The notes beneath the pieces were generated by a model that did not search any database, was not told the origin of the DNA, and worked only from the letters and a program-made list of their open reading frames with translations. A program made the position numbers and the translations under genes. A DNA stretch of 64,000 nucleotides from Xenopus tropicalis (taxonomy: Eukaryota > Chordata > Amphibia > Anura > Pipidae): contig NC_030678.2 of NCBI RefSeq assembly GCF_000004195.4, positions 134,541,047 to 134,605,046 on the forward strand. Reading direction: 5' to 3'. Below are positions 57,006-64,000 of the stretch, piece after piece (position 1 is the first letter of the stretch; every line of letters starts with the position of its first letter).

Positions 57006-57540
57006 TAAGGGGCTGATTTACTAACCCACGAATCCGACCCGAATTGGAAAAGTTCCGACTTGAAAACGAACATTTTGCGACTTTTTCGTATTTGTTGCGA
57101 TTTTTTCGGCTTCTTTACGAATTTTTCGTTACCAATACGATTTTTGCGTAAAAACGCGAGTTTTTCGTAGCCATTACGAAAGTTGCGTAAAAAGTTGCGC
57201 TTTTTTCATAGCGTTAAAACTTATGCGAAAAGTTGCGCCTTTTTCGTAGCATTAAAACTTAAATGGTGCAAAGTTTCGCGTAAGTTTTAACGCTACGAAA
57301 AAAGCGCAACTTTTTGCGCAAGTTTTAACGCTACGAAAAATCGCCAGATTTTACGCAACTTTCGTAATGGCTACGAAAAACTCGCGTTTTTACGCAAAAA
57401 TCGTATTGGTAACGAAAAATTCGTAAAGAAGCCGAAAAAATCGCAAAAAATACGAAAAAATCGCAAAATACCGATCATTACGAAAAAAACGCACTCGGAC
57501 TCATTTCGACCCGTTCGTGGGTTAGTAAATGTGCTCCTAA
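57006..57540. mobile_element. ~535 bp near-perfect palindromic element
   Basis: Left GGGGCTGATTTACTAACCC, right GGGTTAGTAAATGTGCTCC. Almost the entire interior is self-complementary, built from TTTTTCGTAGC / GCTACGAAAAA and CGTTTTTACGCAAAAATCG units about a centre near 57270. It shares its terminal design and CGAAAAAATCG motifs with 7563-7902. Confidence 0.8.
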
Positions 57541-58545
57541 GAGTATAATTGTAAAAATGTATTGTAATATAAAATGTGTTCTATGTTTCACAAATGTTAT
57601 GGAATATCGGTCATGTTGTGAATTAGTTCCTCCAAAAATTCTGTTTAAATAAAGCTATACATTTACTATTCTGACTTGCACCTGACCCTGTATTTTTTTT
57701 ACTCCTGCAGTTATGCAAATTGTTTCAATCGTGCTAGATCCTTTCCAGGGTTTACATATTGTTTAAGGCTTGCTGTATATGTACATCTTGATAATCTTAA
57801 ATGACTAACAAATAGGTATGAATTGCCACCTGGACGGTATTTCTCCGGCCAGACACAGCCAGGGCTAATAAATTTGTAATAACAAGAAAATGCGCCCCCA
57901 GCCCACCTCCAATACTCCCAATTCCTAGTTATCACAATTCCCCTTATTGCAATAACTCCGCCCATGTGACATCACCAGCCTGCCCATATACGTCACAACC
58001 CTTCCCTGTCCCAGCTGGTATTGATTCACTAAAAGTTGGCAATCCTAGGAATGAGAAACTAAAGGATGAGAAGGTGTATAAAAGGCTTGAAGATAATCAT
58101 GGAAAATATATTAAAAAAATGCCACTTCTGGGAAATTAAGTACAGGTAGCAACAATTTAATGTTGACCACATGCATAATATATCAGACTAACTTTCATTT
58201 TCAACTTATATGTAGTTGGGCACAAAACAACATAATGTCTGACAAATCTGTTCACTGACGTTGTCATCTGCTGAACATTCTGCCAGGACTAGAGCCAAAT
58301 AAAATAAGGAACCAATGAATTAAAAGGTCAGTCTGGAACGCTTTGAGCGGTGCTACCAACAGATAGTTTATATTATGTTAAATTAAAGAATCTCGCCAAA
58401 CTGGAATATATATATCAGTAAATATTGCCCTTAAACATCTTTTCCCTTGAGCCACCATTTAGTGATGGGCTGTGTGCTCCCTCAGAGATGACGCCAATTA
58501 CGTAGATTTTTCTTCAATTCTCGTGAGATTAAGCACACACGTTGA

Positions 58546-58626
58546 TATGTACTTGCTAAATTACGCACATTGTATGTACTTGCTAAATTACGCACATTGT
58601 ATGTACTTGCTAAATTACGCACATTG
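58546..58626. repeat. Tandem repeat, 3 x 27 bp
   Basis: Three identical tandem units of TATGTACTTGCTAAATTACG plus CACATTG. The copies show no mismatches, so they arose recently or are kept uniform. Confidence 0.9.
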
Positions 58627-58749
58627 TAATTAATGCACGTTTTTCTGCGCAATCTAGCGTATTACGTCAGACGTCCATACAGAGGTGGGGGGTGGTGCCT
58701 ATGGGTATGTAAGGGTGTTGGGCATCGTTATTGAATTGTGTGTACTTTT

Positions 58750-58830
58750 TCCACTGATGAAGAGAGCATGTAGCTCTTGAAACATTTGGTCTGTATGTGC
58801 ACTCCACAATAAACAGGTTGGAGGTAATTT
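58750..58830. repeat. CTGATGAAGAGAGCATGTAGC...TTGAAACATTTGG module
   Basis: The same kind of short module as at 25.2 and 49.0 kb, followed by CTCCACAATAAACAGGTTGG. Confidence 0.45.
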
Positions 58831-59023
58831 TTTTACACCAGCAATTTCTTTTGTGTGCTTTTTCCCCCCTTTTTTCTAGTGCTCATTACTATAGGCACCG
58901 GGCCTGGTGCATCAGGAGGATCTGCACCAGTGGATAATGGACTGAGTTTACAAGGAACCGTAAGTGTATGGACTTACTTTGTTTGCTCCCTCAGAGATCA
59001 CATGACCAGAAATAATGCAGCTC

Positions 59024-59402
59024 TAACAGTGGCCATACACATTAAGATCCGCTCGTCTGGTGAGGTCGTCAAGCAAGCAGATCTTCTCTTGATATCCCCC
59101 ACCTACAGGTGGGCGATATCAGGTGAATTCAGGCTAATTTGGTCGTTTGGCCCTGGGGCCAAACGATCAAATTAGAATGCCGGTAATAGGCCCAATTGGT
59201 TCGGGGACTGCATCAACGAGCCGATGTGGTCCCAATCCGACTAAATTATTTAACCTGCCCGATCGATATCTGGCCAATTTCAGGCCAGATATCAGTCGGG
59301 CAGGCCTGTCGTTTGTGCCCCTACACGTGCCGATAAGCTGCCGAATCGGTCTAAGGGACAGATATTGGCAGCTACAATCGGCCCGTGTATGGCCACCTTA
59401 AC
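59024..59402. mobile_element. Inverted-repeat element TGGCCATACAC, copy 1
   Basis: TAACAGTGGCCATACACATT at the left, CGTGTATGGCCACCTTAACT at the right. The interior holds nested inverted repeats (TTTGGTCGTTTGGCCC / GGCCAAACGATCAAATT). Confidence 0.75.
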
Positions 59403-60267
59403 TGTAACAGGAAAAAGTATGGAAGCAAATGGCAGAACTCTGCCCATTAATTGGCTGATGTGGCCTAGCATGTATGTGTGCCTTGGCTTGTTTGTGTGCA
59501 CTGTGAATCCTATGATCCCAGGAGGCGGCCCTTAATTTTTAAAATGGCAATTTTCTATTTGGGATTACCCAAGGGCACATATTACTAAAAAAGTATATTT
59601 TTATGAAAATGGTTTATTTAGATTAAGCAGGGTTTTACATGTGAGCTGATTTATGCAATTTATTTTTATAGAGACCTACAATATTTGGTGGTATAGTTTT
59701 CCTTTAACAGGAGAATCTGCTACAGCCATGCTTACCTAAGCTTGCACACTATTCTATCCCCAGAAAATACTGCTAGGCATTAAATTCATCCGCACACTCT
59801 CTCTAAAGCAAAGGTTCCCTCTTTTTATGGAAGCAATTTTACCACATCTGTAAACATTACTGACATGATCCCCCGCTCCACATGACACCATGACAGAGAA
59901 CTGACACATGGAATGATTCTTCTCTGAGCAATGGTGCAGTATGATGAATGTTAATTGTATCTCAGCTGTCTCAATATGTTAGATGTAAAATAAAAATTTG
60001 GGGAAAATGTCTCGAAGAGTGCAATGACAGAGCTTTGCTCTCTTATACCGTAAACATAAAATTTTGCTTAGACAGGTCACATTATTATACAGCTGTTAAT
60101 ATATAACACCTATATATTCCAGTAGTAGTAATCAGCTTGAAAAAGGAACTAAAATGTTCTGAAAGCTTGCTATGGTTATCTTAGTTGGCCAATAAAGGTA
60201 TCACCTTTATACCACTTTTGTTATTTTTTATTTCAAAAGGGTTACCCTGTAAACATTTTTGACTGGC

Positions 60268-60615
60268 TAAAGCTGGCCATACACGTGGCGATCTCACGAT
60301 GTTTCGTACGACCGTCGGTCGCACGAAACATCGTCAGATCCGCCACACACCATTCAGGGCTGAATCGGCAGGTAAGGAGGTAGAAACAATAGGATTTCTA
60401 CCTCCTTCTGCCGATTCAGCTCTGAAGGGAGAATTTTGGTCAGGCGCCTTCTATGGCGCCCGATCAAAATTTTCTAACTTGGCCGATCGGCGAGCCGACC
60501 GATTTCAGCAGCTTCCTGCGATATCGGTCGGCTCGCTGACATGCCATACACGCACCGATTATCGTACGAAACGAGGTTTCGTACGATAATATCGGTGCGT
60601 GTATGGCCACCTTTA
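60268..60615. mobile_element. Inverted-repeat element TGGCCATACACG, copy 2
   Basis: TAAAGCTGGCCATACACGTG at the left, GTGCGTGTATGGCCACC at the right, with TTTCGTACGA and TCGTACGAAAC near the ends. Related to copy 1. Confidence 0.75.
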
Positions 60616-60749
60616 CACGGTACATCACCTTTTCCTGCATCCACAACTCCAGTGTAACATCAGTGAAATATTTGTTCATCTCTTGAAAGGTGACAAATTA
60701 AAAAGATGCTATCAGACCAATCTATAATGCTGTTTGGTACAAGCAAAGT

Positions 60750-61064
60750 CTAAGGGCTCTGACACACGGGGAGATTAGTCGCCCGCGGCAAAACTCCCTG
60801 TTCGCAGGCGACTAATCTCCCCGAGTTGCCTTCCCCTGCCATCCCATCGGCGACAATGTAAGTCGGCGGTGGGATGGCAGACGTGGTGGGGTGCGATTTT
60901 GGGAAATCGCCGGAAAAAATCACGCCGCCGCGTCTGCCATCCCGCCGGCGACTTACATGTTCGCCGGTGGGATGGCAGGGGAAGGCAACTCGGGGAGATT
61001 AGTCGCCCGCGAACAGGGAGTTTTGCCGTGGGTGACTAATCTCCCCGTGTGCCAGAGCCCTTAA
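60750..61064. mobile_element. GC-rich palindromic element, TAAGGGCTCTGACACACGG
   Basis: TAAGGGCTCTGACACACGG at the left, CCGTGTGCCAGAGCCCTTA at the right. The arms (GGGGAGATTAGTCGCCCGCG) are nearly perfect inverses and GC-rich against an AT-rich background. Confidence 0.8.
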
Positions 61065-61725
61065 TGGCAATCTACATATAATACAATACAAAAGATGCAT
61101 TTTTATGGAAAAGTAACAAGATCTTTAAAAATCTGACAAAATATTTGTTGTATCTTGGGAAAAAGTGTCTACAAACTCCTGTGCTCCTATTGATCGGCTG
61201 CTGTAGCCACAACAGACTACTCTAAAATTATTGAGGGACCAGAGGAAAAGAAGCAGAAACACTAAGCCAGCCAAAAATAATATACAGCTTTCAAAGTTTC
61301 ACAAATGCAAACTGCTACATTCTTTGAAACTGAACCAGTGCATAATTTGAAAGTAATTTTATTTTCTTAACCGTTTACATTAGCATAAATATGTTTTTAC
61401 ACTGTGGTCTGCTTGTTTTTGGATGTGTCTACTTTTTTTTCTAGTTCACTCTGCTACTAATTGGCCAAGCTACAGTAATTGAAAGGGAAAATACACCAGC
61501 TCATTAATGGGGCTCAAGTTTCAGGAGTTATAAGGAGTTATAATAGATCATCTTGTTGATATTTCACATGGAATAGTGGCTGCGGTAATGCTAGCATAAG
61601 TGTCTTACTGAATCACATCGCTAATCACAAGAAAATATTGATTAAAATACATACTTGGCTCCACGAAAAAACATGGCTTTATATCCTGGTAAATAACCCC
61701 CCAGAACTAAAAATCATAAACTTAA

Positions 61726-62150
61726 AAGGGGCTGGTCACATTTAAATTAACTTTTGGTATGATATGCTGACATAATTTTTTTATTTTTATTTGTGGTTTT
61801 TGAATTATTATATATATATTATATATAATTATAGCTTTTGTTCAGCAGCTCTCCAGTTTCTAATTTTAGCAGCTATCTGTTGCTAGGATCTAAATTACCC
61901 TAGTAATGGTGTGAGTGAGACATTAGAATGTGAATAGGTTAGGCCTGAATAGAAAGATAAGTAATAAAATATAACATTAACAATAAAATTGTAGCCTCAC
62001 AGAGTAATATTTTTCCCCATGATCCCCATTTAAAAACTGGAAAGAGTGTGAAGAAAAAGGCAAATAATAATAAAAACCAGTTGATAAGTTGCTAAGAATT
62101 GCTAATTCTATAACATACTAAAAGTTAATTTGAAGGTGAACTACACTTTC
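61726..62150. mobile_element. MITE AAGGGGCTGGTCACATTTAAATTAAC
   Basis: AAAGGGGCTGGTCACATTTA at the left; GTTAATTTGAAGGTGAACTA at the right. Interior AGCAGCTATCTGTTGCTAGG and AGTTGCTAAGAATTGC. Confidence 0.65.
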
Positions 62151-62812
62151 TGTAAGGACAGAATTACACTTGAATATTTTACACATTAGGAGTGATGACA
62201 GGCAGAGAGGGTTGTTATGTCCACCAATGTTTTCCACAAAATGGGGCTCAGGAGTTCATTAAGTAATCTGCCCAGCGTAAGCCATAAGGGGAAAACAAAA
62301 GACATTACATTTGTATAAATCAAAAACCAAAAGATATAGAAGATACTACACGTGCATTCCTGTATTTCTAGGGCTTTAGGGATAATTCACACCTGTGTTT
62401 TATCTATATAAAGCTTAGCTATAAACACTAGCTACGGAACCAAAAAGAGGTTTGTACTATACAACTAATCAAAAGGGTCTGCAAAAAGAAAATCAGTAAA
62501 CACACACACAAAAACCATCGTTTCAAGTACTGAGAAGAAATAACAACCAAACTATTGAAACCTTTGTAAATAATACATATCTATTATCTTGACTATCCTT
62601 CACAATCCTATCTTATGTAAGCAACTGATCTCGTCTGACCTCTGACTGGCACATACAGCAATAGGATCAGAGGGGTCAAAACAAGTTTTCCTGGTCTTTA
62701 CACATAGCAGTGGCAACACAAGGGTTAATGCCACACTGTGTGGAAGGACAGAAAATGAAATAACTATTGAAAAAAAACTCAGGGCAATGCTTCTATAGTA
62801 ATCAATACTTAC

Positions 62813-62860
62813 GGGAGCAACTGACCATAATGCAGGATTTTCTCCTGTAAGTGGCACTTT
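62813..62860 (-). other. Candidate exon (possible ESD 5' non-coding exon)
   Basis: On the minus strand a pyrimidine-poor acceptor (TTTACCTTACAG) and a consensus donor (CCC then GTAAGTATT) bracket 48 bases. These read openly as KVPLTGENPALWSVAP, but coding is not established. It is 7.9 kb upstream of the ESD start codon, on the ESD strand. It could be the missing 5'UTR exon, an exon of another gene, or chance. Confidence 0.25.
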
Positions 62861-63019
62861 CTGTAAGGTAAAAATTGTAACTCATTGAATTATGGGAAGT
62901 GCAGTCCTGGTTATACCGCTTGCAGTATTCTGCTCTGTTTGTTGAAGGCTTAAATAATAAGTGTTTTCTGCAAACCTGGCTGCCTGAATTTTTATGTATC
63001 AGTCTCTAATGCCCATTAC

Positions 63020-63247
63020 ATGGATGTTGTCTATTTGATGTCTCTATTATCCTGCGATATTAGATCTCTAAAAGGTAAGAGGTTGGCAGAGAAAGTTTGG
63101 AAAAGGTTGCTGGAAATTCATCTTCAGCTGCTTGAAAAGACTCTTCTATACAGTGGATGCAGTCCTCCTTTACAAACTATGGAATCTGCAGTATCTACAG
63201 CTGTGGTTGCTGCCTCTAAACTCATGCAAGCCCTTCTGCATTTGTGA
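63020..63247 (+). CDS. Unassigned coding-like segment near right edge
   Basis: An open frame on the plus strand with protein-like composition. After residue ~15 it reads RSLKGKRLAEKVWKRLLEIH, then leucine-rich helical sequence including SGCSPPLQTMESAVSTAV and a stop followed immediately by AATAAA. It looks more like an amphipathic alpha-helical repeat protein than random translation, but I do not recognise the family. A donor-like AAAAG-GTAAGA lies inside it at ~63075. The ATG at 63020 has no special support; it may be an exon entered by splicing, or a pseudogene fragment. Confidence 0.35.
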   Translation: MDVVYLMSLLSCDIRSLKGKRLAEKVWKRLLEIHLQLLEKTLLYSGCSPPLQTMESAVSTAVVAASKLMQALLHL

Positions 63248-63343
63248 ATAAAGGTCCCAGGTTCAAAGAATGAGTGAGTTTTTCAGCTTTATAGATAAAA
63301 CACAGGTGAGATTTAGCATGATCCTTCTCTGTCTTCCTCTCAG

Positions 63344-63514
63344 TTTAATCTTGATCGAGCAGAGCCCCTCATTTCTATCATGAGATTTGCTTTAGAACAT
63401 GACTCTCCTGGTGAAAAGAAGGCAACGTTTTTTAGGTGTTTTCCCATGAGACCTGTTACACCATTGGCAGAGTTTTTGAAAAATGAAATCAAAACCCTGC
63501 CTGCTCGCATATAA
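63344..63514 (+). CDS. Unassigned terminal exon with strong splice acceptor
   Basis: A long pyrimidine tract and TCCTCTCAG end at 63343. Immediately after, 56 codons in phase 0 read FNLDRAEPLISIMRFALEHD, SPGEKKATFFRCFPMRPVTP, LAEFLKNEIKTLPARI and TAA. The composition is convincingly protein-like. An upstream ATG frame (63269-63304, MSEFFSFIDKTQ) ends at a consensus donor, CAG then GTGAGA, in matching phase, so the two could form a small two-exon product. Equally this could be the last exon of a longer gene, with 63020-63247 as an alternative end. Family not recognised. Confidence 0.35.
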   Translation, partial: FNLDRAEPLISIMRFALEHDSPGEKKATFFRCFPMRPVTPLAEFLKNEIKTLPARI

Positions 63515-63910
63515 ATGTCCACTCCCTGCCAGTTCTACTTGAGAGCCAGCGATGAGTGCAGATTATATGCAGTAATGGAGGAAGCAGATTCTGCACTCAC
63601 AGGGGAGCCTGGACCGCGGGGACCTGCTTCCTCGATTGTTTGCCATTGCATGCACACCCACTACTATGTTACAGTCCAGGAAAAGGAAATTACTGTATGT
63701 ATATGACATTTTTCATATTTGCAACAAAAACTATACAAGAGAAATCAGAACATATATTTTATACATGGACAGATCACATACTTTTCCTTCTAAAAATAAC
63801 TATAGCTATATACTTGTACCTTGTGACACACACAGCACCCACCAACCTGACTCCTTCAAGCAGTAGATTAAATTTTAAACTTGTGTAAAACACAAAAACT
63901 GGTCTACCTA

Positions 63911-64000
63911 GACAGGTAACACAGCAGTCCAACAGACAGGTAACACAGCAGTCCAACAGACAGGTAACACAGCAGTCCAACAGACAGGTAACACAGCAGT
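63911..64000. repeat. 24 bp tandem repeat running off the right edge
   Basis: Unit GACAGGTAACACAGCAGTCC plus AACA, 3.75 identical copies in the window, so the array continues to the right. The 68-codon minus frame with repeated CCVTCLLD is produced by it. Confidence 0.95.

Larger units (their letters stand above)
54912..62812 (-). other. ESD: Upstream of ESD coding exons: probable first intron and promoter-side DNA
   Basis: No exon or CpG island could be fixed here. It is filled by repeats at 54985, 55384, 56280, 56838, 57006, 58546, 58750, 59024, 60268, 60750 and 61726. Confidence 0.5.

Noticed and set aside
57841..58020. Possible ESD promoter (CCGCCC and TACGTCAC motifs)
   Set aside because: The surrounding phrases look like a recurrent Xenopus repeat (GTTGGCAATCCTAGG), and no donor site for a first exon was seen.
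63774..63980. Minus-strand frame with repeated CCVTCLLD
   Set aside because: Translation of the 24 bp tandem repeat, not a protein.

Overview
The window is vertebrate nuclear DNA, almost certainly from a pipid frog (Xenopus type). It is AT-rich, has split genes with long introns, and is crowded with short inverted-repeat DNA transposons typical of Xenopus. Two genes are firmly identified. The 3' part of LRCH1 lies on the plus strand and the complete coding region of ESD lies on the minus strand, so the two converge tail to tail. As far as I recall this is the order and orientation on human chromosome 13q14.

LRCH1 (3874-26093): three internal exons encode the start of the C-terminal calponin-homology (CH) domain, at 3874-3973, 5628-5765 and 6412-6489. 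The last ends in phase 0 and can join either of two terminal exons. Exon A (15500-15700) finishes the CH domain and adds a hydrophobic tail anchor. Exon B (25980-26093) finishes it with a short soluble end. The leucine-rich repeat part lies upstream, outside the window.

ESD (35482-54903, minus): eight coding exons join in frame to 282 residues, the same length as the human enzyme, with the catalytic Ser149, Asp226 and His260 all present. It is S-formylglutathione hydrolase, the second step of glutathione-dependent formaldehyde detoxification. Its last intron uses a GC rather than GT donor, and a poly(A) signal lies only 11 bases after the stop codon. The 5' non-coding exon is not certain; 62813-62860 is a weak candidate.

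The remainder is introns and intergenic DNA. It holds at least 25 recognisable inverted-repeat elements and fragments, including a ~535 bp palindrome (57006-57540), a ~1.77 kb element with long terminal inverted repeats (36615-38384) and five copies of one MITE family. A 1 kb hAT element (46140-47138) carries a truncated BED-finger transposase reading frame and sits inside an older interspersed repeat. LINE-like 3' ends, microsatellites and a few tandem repeats are also present. Near the right edge (63.0-63.5 kb) there are unassigned plus-strand coding-like segments, one with a good splice acceptor. A cysteine-rich 211-codon frame in ESD intron 5 is also unassigned. I see no rRNA, tRNA gene, CRISPR or prokaryotic feature.
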